A DNA stretch of 64,000 nucleotides from Calothrix sp. NIES-3974. Its GTDB lineage: Bacteria > Cyanobacteriota > Cyanobacteriia > Cyanobacteriales > Nostocaceae. Location: the NCBI RefSeq assembly GCF_002368395.1, contig NZ_AP018254.1, forward strand, positions 1,488,001 through 1,552,000, in the 5' to 3' direction. Shown piece after piece: positions 17,211 through 26,212 of the stretch (the stretch's first letter is position 1; each line of letters starts with the position of its first letter). The position numbers were made by a program, and so were the translations under genes. Under the pieces are notes generated by a model. It was not told where the DNA came from. It made no database searches and saw only the letters and a program-made list of their open reading frames with translations.

Positions 17211-17777
17211 TCAACGACAAAAACTAAAATCATCAACGGTAAATTGCCCATTTAGCACACTAAAGGTGACAGCATGAATCTCTGCTGCTTGAACTTGGAC
17301 TAGCATGTTCGGGGGAACCGATGAGTTGGAGTTGGCCAAATTCGCACCCACAAGTATCGACCGATCCACAAGTTGGCGATCGCGATTATAGGCTGACATT
17401 TCTAAGCGTTGGGAACTGGTCACAAAAGCCTTGACTATTTTGACTGGTTGCAAAAAATTGACCTGAATTAATCCGCAATTCGGTGCCGCTAACAAAACTA
17501 TATTACCGGAAGCTGTAGGAAATGCGGGATTAGAAGGATGAATCGCAATGCAATTTTCAAATATTACACCAACATCTGCGTATTGTTGGGTGACTACTTC
17601 AAAACATCTTAGGGTTTCTAGATTTAAGCAGATATATTCAAAATTATCTGAGTCCGTTAATTCTGGATGACTGCAAATATCATGATTTTTGCCTGTAAAG
17701 CCCAATTTATCCTTTGCGAGAGAGGATAATTGCCGATTTTCTAAAATAGGAATATCAAGACTACCCTGCTTCAGCAT
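17211..17777 (-). CDS. Hypothetical protein, 188 aa
   Basis: An unrecognised soluble protein. The N-terminal half carries several cysteines (CSHPEL, YICLNLETLRCFEVV, ENCIAIHP). The C-terminal half reads like a beta-sandwich: VNFLQPVKIVKAFVTSSQ, LEMSAYNRDRQLVD, AAEIHAVTFSV and the closing FTVDDFSFC. That pattern resembles carbohydrate- or surface-binding folds, but there is no signal peptide, so export is doubtful. ATG start. It lies 104 bases upstream of the membrane protein in the same direction. Function is not assigned. Confidence 0.5.
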   Translation of the reverse strand: MLKQGSLDIPILENRQLSSLAKDKLGFTGKNHDICSHPELTDSDNFEYICLNLETLRCFEVVTQQYADVGVIFENCIAIHPSNPAFPTASGNIVLLAAPNCGLIQVNFLQPVKIVKAFVTSSQRLEMSAYNRDRQLVDRSILVGANLANSNSSVPPNMLVQVQAAEIHAVTFSVLNGQFTVDDFSFCR

Positions 17778-18794
17778 TGTTCTACTACTTGTGTGTTTAA
17801 TTACATCAATTTTTCTAATTCGGAAATATAATGTATGGCTTGTGATGTGGTTGGAATGGGCTAGATAGTATCTTTATTTACTATTTTTGAAATTTCCCTT
17901 TCTTCCTAGAAGCCATTTGTATCTGGCTGGTAAACAAGCTATATTGATGGAGATACCTCCTGTATATTATCATACCTTTTACTACTTAGATAAAAAAGAA
18001 ATATTGTTTTAATTTTTACTTATAGATATACAAATAATAGTAGATATCACCAGGATAGAGAGGAGATTTGCCACTAAAAAACATGAAAACTTTACAACTA
18101 AAAATTTAATTTCATAATTACTTTATTTCAGTATTAATGAATTTATGTTTAAGGTAGACAGGAGGGGGAAAGCTAACGTAGTTTGATGAAATCACGGCAA
18201 AGCCGAGGTAATGGCAAAGTCAAAAATTCTTAGAAAATCCATAATGAATTGATAAAGAAGTGTTGAAATTAGCTATTTAAATTACACATTCCGATGGGCG
18301 TATTACGGAAAATAATCCGAGTTGCATTGGGAAACATCGCGAATATCAAGAAAATTTGACACAGCAGTCAAAGTACCAGGTTCGGAAATTTACAGGCTTA
18401 ATAAGTAGGGAATGGGGAGTAGGGAGTAGTTTTAGTTTTTGAAAAGGCTGGGTGTATTTCGGAGGATGGGGAAAAGCAGTTTCATGCGGTTTTGTTGTCA
18501 GCATTACCTATTGGCTATTTCCCATTCCCTATTGCCATCTCAAAGGGTGACTTGACGAGCAAAAATCGGCCTCAGTTTGTATGTTTCACTTCCAAGACGA
18601 GGGTTAAATATTTCCCTGTAATAGCAAATTAGAAAAAATAAGGCGACAAATAGGAAGACATAACCCTCGTTTAACAAGAGCTTCCCAATCTATAGACACT
18701 CAGCATGGCTTTTACCTATCCATACCTTCAGAATAATCCAAAATCCAAAATCCAAAATCTGATTTAGGGCATAAATTTGAGATGGGAATGATGA
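17778..18794. other. One-kilobase spacer
   Basis: AT-rich. GTAGGGAATGGGGAGTAGGG filler lies near 18405-18425, and a heptamer repeat block (18734-18760) sits close to the stop of the amidohydrolase. No gene or RNA was recognised. Confidence 0.5.
18734..18760. repeat. Heptamer repeat block
   Basis: AATCCAAAATCCAAAATCC and one more partial unit on the plus strand, 35 bases downstream of the amidohydrolase stop codon. Confidence 0.7.
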
Positions 18795-20198
18795 TCAATT
18801 AGATAAACCCATCACAAATCGGTAATGGGGTTCTAACTCCATCGCTGTTTGCGATTGACGCATTGTTTGCCATTGGCTGTGGTTAAATAAAGCTTGTCGC
18901 AATTCATCCACATCAATGGTGGTGACTTGGCCATGACTCACAACCTGTTTACCGTTGACCCAGACACTATCAACAGCAAGACTGGGACGACCGAGAACGA
19001 GTAAACCGATGGGGTCTGTACGGGGAAGTAAGGATAAATTGGTCAAATCGTAGGTGACTAAATCAGCTTGTTTACCGATATCTAGAGTTCCGATGTAATT
19101 TCCCATATTCAGACCGATTGCACCACCTTGAGCAGCAATTTGTACCGCATCATAGGGGGTAATCCAGTTGCGGTAATCCATATCGGTGACATTATGGAGG
19201 ATGGAGCCGATTTTGATGGCTTCCAGTAAATCTTGGGAGTCATTGCTAGATGCACCATCACAGCCAAAACTGATATTGACACCTGCTTTGCGGTACTTGA
19301 GAATGGGAGCGATACCGCTTCCTAAACGGAGGTTACTCAAGGGGTTGTGGACAACCGTCGATTTTGTTGCGGCCAAAATTTCGATATCGCGATCGCTCAA
19401 ATGAACGCAATGGGCTAGGGAGGTACGATAATCTAAGTAGCCGATGCGTTGGAGATGTTCTACAGCCGTACATCCGTATTTCTCCTGAGCGAGTTTTTCC
19501 TGGGCTTTGGTTTCCAACAGGTGGGAATGGCGACACAGGTCATATTTTTGACTTAGCTCGATACATCCAGTAAATAAGGCATCGGTACAAAGTTGAATAC
19601 CTGTGGGTGCGACGAGAATACTGACTCCATTTACCGGATTATGGAACTGCTGGACGGCAGTTTCGATAATATCCAGGGTTGCTTGGGTAGAACGAAAATA
19701 GGGTTCATGGTTTTGGCTAGTATTTCCAGAGGGTATACCAGCCGTGATCGACTCATCCTGGATCAGGGGAGCAATAAAAGCCCGAATTCCCACCTCTTGG
19801 TAAGCACGCACTGCGGTGGCGATGGTTTCTAATTCTTTTCCAGGAATCAAAACTAGATGATCGACCACACTGGTTCCCCCAGACAGCAAAGTTTCCACGG
19901 CGGTTCCCAGAGCGCTTAAATAAACTTGGGATAAATCCAAGGGGGCAAAATCGTATAATTCCGCTAGCCACAGTTCCAGGGGATACATGGACATGATACC
20001 CCGTTGCCACATTTCCGAAGAATGGGTATGGGCATTGATAAAACCGGGTAAAAGCAACTTATTTGTGGCATCTATGACCGTACCAACGGGTTCCAAATCA
20101 GTACCGATAGCGGAGATTTGCTGGTGAGAAATAATCAAATCTTGATGAAGATACCGATTGTCAACCGTAGTGAGGGCATTTTTGATTGTATAGTTCAC
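18795..20198 (-). CDS. Amidohydrolase (TrzA/AtzB/MTA deaminase-like)
   Basis: A 467-residue metal-dependent amidohydrolase of the cytosine/guanine/MTA-deaminase branch that also contains triazine hydrolases. The TIM-barrel metal site is visible: GFINAHTHSSEMWQRG (HxH, about 55-70), CRHSHLLETKAQ, SLAHCVHLSD and FGCDGASSNDSQDL with the metal Asp. N- and C-terminal strands form the usual small beta domain (ending with SVWVNGKQVVSHGQ). The substrate is unknown; a nucleobase-like amine or ring chloride is possible. The start is GTG at 20198. It is divergent from the isochorismatase-like hydrolase across 149 bases, which suggests joint regulation. Confidence 0.8.
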   Translation of the reverse strand: MNYTIKNALTTVDNRYLHQDLIISHQQISAIGTDLEPVGTVIDATNKLLLPGFINAHTHSSEMWQRGIMSMYPLELWLAELYDFAPLDLSQVYLSALGTAVETLLSGGTSVVDHLVLIPGKELETIATAVRAYQEVGIRAFIAPLIQDESITAGIPSGNTSQNHEPYFRSTQATLDIIETAVQQFHNPVNGVSILVAPTGIQLCTDALFTGCIELSQKYDLCRHSHLLETKAQEKLAQEKYGCTAVEHLQRIGYLDYRTSLAHCVHLSDRDIEILAATKSTVVHNPLSNLRLGSGIAPILKYRKAGVNISFGCDGASSNDSQDLLEAIKIGSILHNVTDMDYRNWITPYDAVQIAAQGGAIGLNMGNYIGTLDIGKQADLVTYDLTNLSLLPRTDPIGLLVLGRPSLAVDSVWVNGKQVVSHGQVTTIDVDELRQALFNHSQWQTMRQSQTAMELEPHYRFVMGLSN

Positions 20199-20347
20199 AA
20201 TATTTAACCTTGAGTAGATGAATAAAACCGCCAGGAAGCGGTATTTTCAAGTTACAAAATAAAAAGAATTACTCATCAAGAATAGCTTTATTTGAGATAC
20301 CGACTCAAAAACTATTGGTGGAATCGAATTATGTCAATACATTAATT

Positions 20348-21127
20348 ATGAATTTACCATTACGGAAACTAGGAATTAGTCCCAATGCTTGGACAGTGAA
20401 TCAGGCGATCGCAGATATTACCCGTCCCCCCCTTGAACCCCATCCGGTGACTCTGATGACGGAAACCAAGCAATTACGGATGGATTTAGCCAAAACCGCC
20501 ATCCTGGTGATTGATATGCAAAATGATTTCTGCCATCCCGATGGTTGGTTATCCCATATTGGGGTGGATGTCACCCCTGCGCGTCAACCGATTCAACCAT
20601 TGCAAAAGTTACTGCCGATTTTACGGGGTGTGAATGTTCCCGTTATTTGGGTGAATTGGGGAAATCGTCCCGATTTACGCAATTTAAGTGCTGCTACGCT
20701 CCACGTTTACAATCCTACAGGTGCAGGGGTGGGAGTAGGCGATCGCTTACCAAAAAATAATGCCCCTGTACTCATAAAAAATAGTTGGGCTGCGGCAATT
20801 GTGGATGAATTAGAAGCAAAACCAGAGGATATTTATGTGGATAAGTATCGCATGAGTGGGTTTTGGGATACGCCCCTGGATAGTATTTTACGTAATTTGG
20901 GGCGAACAACGTTATTATTTGCCGGAGTCAATGCTGATCAGTGTGTGATGACCACTTTACAGGATGCAAATTTTTTGGGCTATGACTGCATCCTGATTAA
21001 AGATTGTACCGCGACAACTTCACCGGAATATTGTTTACAAGCGACTTTTTATAATGTGAATCAATGTTTTGGTTTTATGACTAATTCAGATGAGATTTAT
21101 CGGAGTTTGCAGACAAAATCAACTTGA
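20348..21127 (+). CDS. Isochorismatase-family cysteine hydrolase
   Basis: A 259-residue hydrolase of the isochorismatase-like fold. The catalytic triad is visible: Asp in ILVIDMQNDF (about 69-78), Lys in VDKYRMSGFWDTPLD, and Cys in FAGVNADQCVMTT. HPDGWLSHIGVD and WVNWGNRPDLRNLS flank the pocket. The layout resembles biuret and ureidoacrylate hydrolases more than isochorismatase proper, so amide hydrolysis on a small nitrogen compound is a fair inference, not proof. The ATG at 20348 is chosen over a TTG 33 bases earlier. It is divergent from the amidohydrolase, and a cupin gene follows after a repeat-filled gap. Confidence 0.8.
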   Translation: MNLPLRKLGISPNAWTVNQAIADITRPPLEPHPVTLMTETKQLRMDLAKTAILVIDMQNDFCHPDGWLSHIGVDVTPARQPIQPLQKLLPILRGVNVPVIWVNWGNRPDLRNLSAATLHVYNPTGAGVGVGDRLPKNNAPVLIKNSWAAAIVDELEAKPEDIYVDKYRMSGFWDTPLDSILRNLGRTTLLFAGVNADQCVMTTLQDANFLGYDCILIKDCTATTSPEYCLQATFYNVNQCFGFMTNSDEIYRSLQTKST

Positions 21128-21137
21128 GTAGTACCCC

Positions 21138-21424
21138 CCATTTCTCACAAAACCCTAAAACTCATAGGGAATAGTCCGTGACGGGAGTAGAAGGAAAATC
21201 AATCCGTTACTCAAGGCTTATAACTTACTAGTACCGCGCGGCGTAAATACACCTACCTTTCCCCTCGCACCCATGCTCCGCGTGGGAGCAGAATCTGCGA
21301 GGCTCCTGCTTCGTGAATGAAGGCAGAGCCTTCAACTCACTAAGCGACCACGCGGAGCATGGTCACTAGATAAAAAGTTAATACCCGGTTTATTTCAGCC
21401 AACCTGTACTAGTGAGAAATCCAG
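21138..21424 (+). repeat. R2 element copy split by an insertion
   Basis: The left part (21138-21226) carries CCCATTTCTCACAAAACCCT and GAAGGAAAATCAATCCG. The right part resumes at 21408 with ACTAGTGAGAAATCCAGG. Unbroken relatives read CTTACTCGTGAGAAATCC at this junction. Confidence 0.7.
21233..21407 (+). mobile_element. 175-bp insertion with ACTAGT direct repeats
   Basis: The insert begins ACCGCGCGGCGTAAATACAC and ends TTTCAGCCAACCTGT. It is flanked by identical 6-bp ACTAGT copies (21227-21232 and 21408-21413). Inside, CATGCTCCGCGTGG and CCACGCGGAGCATG form a large inverted repeat. It has no ORF. It is probably a miniature element moved by a transposase encoded elsewhere. Confidence 0.65.
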
Positions 21425-21628
21425 GGTACGTTGTCGAAAGAAATAATTGGTATTAATTTCAATAGCAAACGGCGATAGTTGACCGTTGTTTATTAACTGT
21501 ATTCTGTCTCCTGTATTCTGCTTTCTTACTTCTAAATTCTAATTTTTAACTGTTGACTGTTGTTTGTTAACCGTATCCTGCCTCTTGTATTTTGTATTTT
21601 GATTTCTAACTTCAAGGAGCTATTGATA

Positions 21629-22072
21629 ATGTCTTTAAAAAGTTGTGTAATTCCCATTGTGAAATCCCCCAAAGATTACCAAGCATTTCGTATTAGTCCC
21701 CATGACACAAATCGCTTGGCTATAGTCTTTGATAGTTCCAGCGCGAATACTTCCTTAACATGCTGTGTGGAAATATTTGATATCGGTGGACAAACCCCTC
21801 CCAATCGTCATCAATGGGCAGTAGAAATGTTCTTTGTCATTAAGGGAGAAGGGATGGCAATTTGTGATGGAAAAAAGGTAGAGATAAAAACTGGAGATAG
21901 CCTACTAGTGCCACCAACGGGAACCCATTTAATTAAAAATACCGGAAATTCCCGTCTATACACATTAACAATTATGGTTCCTAACGAGGATTTTTCCGAA
22001 TTAATTAGAAGCGGCACACCTGTAGAATTAGATGCGGAAGATATGCTGGTTTTAAATGGATTGTCTCATTAA
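21629..22072 (+). CDS. Cupin-domain protein
   Basis: A 147-residue single-domain cupin. The two cupin motifs are visible: NRHQWAVEMFFVIKGEGM (first His/Glu metal site) and LLVPPTGTHLIKNTGNSRL (second motif with the final His). Small cupins of this kind bind a metal and act as isomerases, dioxygenases or sensors; which one is not visible here. The start is ATG at 21629 with AAGGAGC ten bases upstream; the longer frame lies in repeat filler. It shares direction with the cysteine hydrolase 500 bases upstream, but the repeat between them makes a single transcript uncertain. Confidence 0.8.
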   Translation: MSLKSCVIPIVKSPKDYQAFRISPHDTNRLAIVFDSSSANTSLTCCVEIFDIGGQTPPNRHQWAVEMFFVIKGEGMAICDGKKVEIKTGDSLLVPPTGTHLIKNTGNSRLYTLTIMVPNEDFSELIRSGTPVELDAEDMLVLNGLSH

Positions 22073-22489
22073 TAAGTTAATAAATTGCTGGAAACTGGGA
22101 AGTAGAATTGGGTATTTAAGTGTTTTTAAAAACCAGGAGGCATAAATTAACATAACTATTAAAAATAAATACGGCTCTGCTGCTCGCGAAGCGCCGCGCT
22201 AGCTGTAAAAGTCTTTTATTAGGGGTAGGGAATGGGGAGTAGGGAATAGTTTTAAGTTTTTCCCTTTCGCTTTTCAAAAGACCCAAAAAATTACAAATGC
22301 AAGGTTTTTACGAATTACGAAACAGAAATTAGGTGTTTGGGATTGCTACGTAAGCAAGTCGATCCACTGGGTGAAAAAGTACAATGACTGTGTTTACATG
22401 ATCCTTGTATCAGTCGTGAATAATTACGTACGCGAAGCGTTGCCGTAGGCTATTACGTAGCTTGCTTCCCGCGTAGCGGGTATTACGAA
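22073..22489. other. Spacer between cupin and dihydroorotase stops
   Basis: About 400 bases between convergent genes, with GGGGTAGGGAATGGGG filler and a TAATTACG/CCCGCGTAGCGGG module (22421-22493) that reaches the dihydroorotase stop codon. Confidence 0.5.
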
Positions 22490-22493
22490 TTAT
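22421..22493. repeat. TAATTACG / CCCGCGTAGCGGG module
   Basis: Contains ATTACGTACGCGAAGCGTTG, GCCGTAGGC and the hairpin CCCGCGTAGCGGG, then TATTACGAATTA, whose last bases include the dihydroorotase stop (22490-22492, TAA in sense). Confidence 0.7.
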
Positions 22494-23815
22494 GCTGCAT
22501 CAAACCTCAGAGCTTGTCCCCGCACATGGGTATTTATTTTACCCTTTTCATAGACAATTTCTCCCCCGACGATAGTATAAACAGGCCAACCAGTTAAATT
22601 CCAGCCTTCAAAGGGACTCCAACCGCATTTACTGACGATTTCTTCCCGGAGGACAGGACGGTAATTTTCTAAATCTACCAGAACTAAATCCGCGTCATAA
22701 CCGGGTGCGATCGCACCTTTGTTAGGGATACGATAGGCTTGAGCGACGGCGGTGGACATCCAGTTGACAACCTGGGGTACGGTACAATGTCCCTGTTGAG
22801 CGGCTGTTAACATCAAAGCCAAAGAAGTTTCCACCCCTGGCATTCCTGAAGGTGTATTGGGATACTCTTGGGATTTCTCTGCCAGGGTATGGGGAGCATG
22901 GTCTGTGGCGATAAAATCGATAATCCCGTCCCGTAAAGCTTGCCATAGTACTTGATTATCGTGGGGCGATCGCAAGGGTGGGTTCATTTGGGCTAAAGTA
23001 CCAATTTTGGCGTAGGCACTGGTATTTAATAGTAAATGTTGGGGTGTGACTTCTGCTGTCACCCAAGCGGGTTTATCTTGTCTTAATAATTCCGCCTCCT
23101 CGGCGGTGGACATGTGTAAAATGTGTAAGCGACGTTGATATTTTTTGGATAAACTTAAAGCTAGTTGGGTAGCTTCTAAGGCTGCTTGATTATCTTGTAT
23201 TTGGGAATGGATACTGGGGTCATGGATATGGGCAAATTCCTGACGACGTTGGTCGATCCGTTGTTGATTTTCGGCATGAACGGCAATTAAACGGGTTCCA
23301 CTGGCAAAAATTCGTTCTAGCACCTCGGTTTCATTTACCAGTAAAGGACCGTGCATAGAACCCATAAAAATCTTGATTCCACAAACCGGGTGAGCGGTAT
23401 TTAAATCAGGAAGAACTTCCTTGGTTGCACCGATAAAAAAGCCATAATTAACCAAACACTTTTGGGCTGCTCGTTGTAATTTATCATCCAGGGTGGCTTG
23501 GGTAGTAGTCAAGGGTCGGGTATTCGGCATTTCCAAAAACGAAGTCACCCCACCTTTGGCACAAGCACAGGTAGCAGTAAATAAATCTTCCTTATATTCC
23601 AAACCCGGTTCGCGAAAATGTACCTGGGGGTCAATCACACCAGGCAACAAAGTTAACCCCGTTGCGTCTATAACCAATGTGTCCGCAGGAGGGCTAATTA
23701 CGGGAGCAACTTCAGCAATCAAGCGATCGCGTATTAGCACATCTGCGAAAATTAAATTAGAATCAGGTAAAACAACGTGGGCATGACGAATGAGTAAATT
23801 TACCAAGGATGACAT
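22490..23815 (-). CDS. pyrC: Dihydroorotase
   Basis: A 441-residue class I dihydroorotase, which cyclises carbamoyl-aspartate to dihydroorotate in pyrimidine synthesis. Seen: GVIDPQVHFREPGLEYKEDL (metal-binding His pair and substrate Arg, about 60-80), KIFMGSMHGP at the position of the carboxylated lysine, AVHAENQQR, RLHILHMSTAEEA, and the catalytic Asp in FIATDHAPHTLAEKS. The ATG at 23815 starts MSSLVNLLIRHAHVV, as in the family; the longer frame adds 14 unrelated residues. In the HFR motif and length it looks like a true dihydroorotase rather than an allantoinase, though the two are close. The stop codon lies at the edge of a repeat. Confidence 0.85.
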   Translation of the reverse strand: MSSLVNLLIRHAHVVLPDSNLIFADVLIRDRLIAEVAPVISPPADTLVIDATGLTLLPGVIDPQVHFREPGLEYKEDLFTATCACAKGGVTSFLEMPNTRPLTTTQATLDDKLQRAAQKCLVNYGFFIGATKEVLPDLNTAHPVCGIKIFMGSMHGPLLVNETEVLERIFASGTRLIAVHAENQQRIDQRRQEFAHIHDPSIHSQIQDNQAALEATQLALSLSKKYQRRLHILHMSTAEEAELLRQDKPAWVTAEVTPQHLLLNTSAYAKIGTLAQMNPPLRSPHDNQVLWQALRDGIIDFIATDHAPHTLAEKSQEYPNTPSGMPGVETSLALMLTAAQQGHCTVPQVVNWMSTAVAQAYRIPNKGAIAPGYDADLVLVDLENYRPVLREEIVSKCGWSPFEGWNLTGWPVYTIVGGEIVYEKGKINTHVRGQALRFDAA

Positions 23816-24434
23816 GACGAACACTGCATCTGCAACCAGACGCGATATCAACACCAATAATTATACTAGTCAAGCAAAGATTTAGGCTGATTCAATAGTT
23901 ATTTTTAATCAGAGAAACAAAAAAAAGTGGATTTTGGCAAAAAAGTAGCTGCTAATGTAGCAATTTCACTCGAATATCTAATATCTGCGGTTAAGATGTC
24001 TAATATAGTAATTAATTAGGAATGGGGACAGAGAATGCAGAATACAAAATAACCCATACATCAATTGAGGCTGCAAGATTTTGGCTTAAGTAGTAGGTGC
24101 AATTAAACATCAAACAACAATGTAACCCACCATTCGTTGAAAAGCCTTACCCCCAGTACAGACGCGATATATCGCGTCTCTCCCTAATCCCTGATCTGAA
24201 CGACAATTTTCACCACCCACCTACTTAACTGTATGACTGTTAACCTTTACAGACATAAATACTATGGCTAATTGCCACTAATTCGATTCTAGTCAGGGTA
24301 AATATCCTGTTTTCTGTGTCCTGTTCCCTATATTCCTTCCCGTTTACAAGCTAATTGCTAAAAAAGCTACTAAAAATAGTCACTCCGACTTCAAGGGGTT
24401 ATTTTCTATATCAATCAGTCCTTTTGTAAATTCC
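23816..24434. other. Divergent spacer of pyrC and lepB
   Basis: About 620 bases. It contains a perfect 20-bp palindrome AGACGCGATATATCGCGTCT (24160-24179) and TTTTCTGTGTCCTGTTCCC filler. No gene was seen. Confidence 0.5.
24160..24179. repeat. GAGACG-type palindrome
   Basis: Perfect inverted repeat AGACGCGATATATCGCGTCT; same inner arm as the copy at 61889-61916. Confidence 0.85.
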
Positions 24435-25091
24435 ATGCAAAACCAAGTGTCCGATCAAAATTCTAGTAAAAAACCAGATAATTCCTGGATTGCGGAATTC
24501 GCAAGAACAATTATTCTCAGTATCTTACTAGCTTTAGGTATTCGTACTTTTGTCGCTGAAGCACGTTGGATTCCTTCCGGTTCGATGGAACCAACTCTAC
24601 ACGGTACACCCAATCAATGGGAAGCCGATAAAATTATTGTGGATAAGGTGACATATCGATTTTCCTTACCTCAACGCGGCGATATTGTCGTGTTTTCCCC
24701 CACCCAGGAATTACAAAATGAAAAGTATGAAGATGCTTTTATCAAACGAGTGATTGCTTTACCTGGTGAACGGGTGGAAATCAAGGACGGTAAAATATAT
24801 ATTAATGGCAAACAACTACCAGAAAATAATTATTTAGAAGCTGGACAACGGACATCTGTGGATGTTTGTACTTCAGGTCCCCAACCTCCTTTGTTGCACC
24901 AACCTGTCACCGTTCCTCCTGATTCCTACCTAGTATTGGGTGATAATCGCTCCCAAAGCTATGATGGACGTTGCTGGGGATTTGTCCCCCGTCAGAATAT
25001 TATCGGACGAGCGATTGTGAGATTTTGGCCTTTACCCAGAATCGGTGGACTAGATCGGTCTTATCCTCTGTATCCGGAAAATCCCCAGTAG
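24435..25091 (+). CDS. lepB: Signal peptidase I
   Basis: Removes signal peptides from exported proteins at the plasma and thylakoid membranes. The 218 residues hold one N-terminal membrane anchor (about 22-42, ARTIILSILLALGIRTFVAE) and a periplasmic catalytic domain. The Ser/Lys dyad is visible: Ser in IPSGSMEPTL (about 50-59) and Lys in FIKRVIALPGERVEI. The later boxes VLGDNRSQSYDGR and GRAIVRFWPL are intact. The length fits cyanobacterial single-span enzymes. ATG start; apparently monocistronic. Confidence 0.95.
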   Translation: MQNQVSDQNSSKKPDNSWIAEFARTIILSILLALGIRTFVAEARWIPSGSMEPTLHGTPNQWEADKIIVDKVTYRFSLPQRGDIVVFSPTQELQNEKYEDAFIKRVIALPGERVEIKDGKIYINGKQLPENNYLEAGQRTSVDVCTSGPQPPLLHQPVTVPPDSYLVLGDNRSQSYDGRCWGFVPRQNIIGRAIVRFWPLPRIGGLDRSYPLYPENPQ

Positions 25092-25115
25092 TTTTTGGGG
25101 GAATTATTAACAGAG

Positions 25116-25229
25116 CAGGATTTACGCAAGGACAAAGTCAACACCGTCACTGTATCAGACGCGTAACGGCTTCTTGCTTGTGTAGCAATCCCAAACTCCT
25201 GATTTCTCACAACGAGTGCGTAAGTCCTA
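25116..25229. repeat. R3 element, copy 1 (AGGAYTTACGC ends)
   Basis: Starts CAGGATTTACGCAAGGACAA and ends GTGCGTAAGTCCT, an imperfect terminal inverted repeat. The centre shares GGCTTCTTG and TAGCAATCCC with the copy at 49.0 kb. It has no ORF. Confidence 0.6.
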
Positions 25230-25329
25230 CAGGGATGTTGCAATACAACGTCTCTATAAAAATCATTTCATCGGATATTGCTCCCCTCTATACCCCTCTA
25301 TAATTCTATAATTAGAGATTGCTGACAAA

Positions 25330-26127
25330 GTGGGGTGCATCGTGGCATATGTGGCGAAAATTTGCTTATTTCCGATTAAATCCCTGGATGGTGTGGAAGT
25401 TGAACGGGTGGAAGTTCTAGCTAGTGGAGCTTTAAAAGGCGATCGCGAATTTGCTATTGTCGATGAACAGGGAAAATTTGTCAATGGCAAGAATAACCCG
25501 ATGGTGCATAGATTGCGATCGCAGTACCAATTAGCTGCACGGACTGTTACTTTGCAAATCAATGGAACAGGGATAGAACAGGTCTTTAATTTGGATGGGG
25601 AAAGATTAGCGATCGCTAGAACTCTCAGCGATTATTTTCAATTTCCGGTGTGTTTGCAGCGAGACACGAAAACCGGTTTTCCCGATGATATCCAATCCCC
25701 TGGACCAACTATTATTAGTACTGCAACTTTAGTGGAAATTGCTACTTGGTTTCCGAGTTTGAGTATTAATGATATCCGTCAGCGCTTCCGGAGTAATATC
25801 GAAATTGGTGGTGTCCCGGCTTTTTGGGAAGACCAATTGTTTGATGAAGCTGATAATTGTGTTTCTTTCCGGATTGGTAATGTCTTGCTATCTGGTATTA
25901 ATCCCTGTCAACGTTGTGTTGTTCCCACCCGTGACCAGATGACCGGGGAATCCTACCCGGAATTTACCAAAATTTTTACTAAAAAACGCCAAGAAACCTT
26001 ACCAGCATGGGTTAACCCCAGTCAATTCAATCACTTTTATCGAGTCGCTGTCAATACCAGACTCAATCCTTCGGAAGCAGGTAAAAGTATCGAAGTTGGC
26101 AATGAAGTCGAGATTTTTTGGCATTAG
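25330..26127 (+). CDS. MOSC-domain protein
   Basis: A 265-residue protein with an N-terminal MOSC_N beta barrel and a C-terminal MOSC domain, the fold of molybdenum-cofactor sulfurases and mARC-type reductases. Seen: ICLFPIKSLDGVEVERVEV (about 11-29), GALKGDREFAIVDEQGKFV, and NPCQRCVVPTRDQMTGE, which carries the conserved cysteine thought to bind the cofactor. GNEVEIFWH closes the barrel. The role is probably Moco- or sulfur-carrier-linked; the substrate is unknown. The start is uncertain: GTG at 25330, 25342 and 25351 are all possible, and none has a clear ribosome site. Confidence 0.8.
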   Translation: MGCIVAYVAKICLFPIKSLDGVEVERVEVLASGALKGDREFAIVDEQGKFVNGKNNPMVHRLRSQYQLAARTVTLQINGTGIEQVFNLDGERLAIARTLSDYFQFPVCLQRDTKTGFPDDIQSPGPTIISTATLVEIATWFPSLSINDIRQRFRSNIEIGGVPAFWEDQLFDEADNCVSFRIGNVLLSGINPCQRCVVPTRDQMTGESYPEFTKIFTKKRQETLPAWVNPSQFNHFYRVAVNTRLNPSEAGKSIEVGNEVEIFWH

Positions 26128-26142
26128 TTTGTAAATATGGGT

Positions 26143-26180
26143 TGTTGACTGTTAACGGTTAACTGTTAACAATCAACAAC
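26143..26180. repeat. GTTGACTGTTAAC palindromic filler
   Basis: GTTGACTGTTAACGGTTAAC and further TGTTAAC copies form overlapping inverted repeats between the MOSC and Spy-like genes. The same words occur near 33.5, 34.15, 34.86 and 35.68 kb. Confidence 0.6.
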
Positions 26181-26212
26181 ATACTCCATCCCAATGGATG
26201 GATATTCGATAT

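Larger units (their letters stand above)
21128..21628. other. Spacer with a split R2 copy
   Basis: About 500 bases: an R2 element interrupted by a 175-bp insertion flanked by ACTAGT (21227-21413), then CTGTATTCTGTCTCCTG filler, then the ribosome site AAGGAGC of the cupin gene (about 21613-21619). Confidence 0.6.

Noticed and set aside
20199-20347. NtcA (GTA-N8-TAC) site between the amidohydrolase and the cysteine hydrolase
   Set aside because: I looked for the motif because of the nitrogen-related guess; no perfect copy was found.
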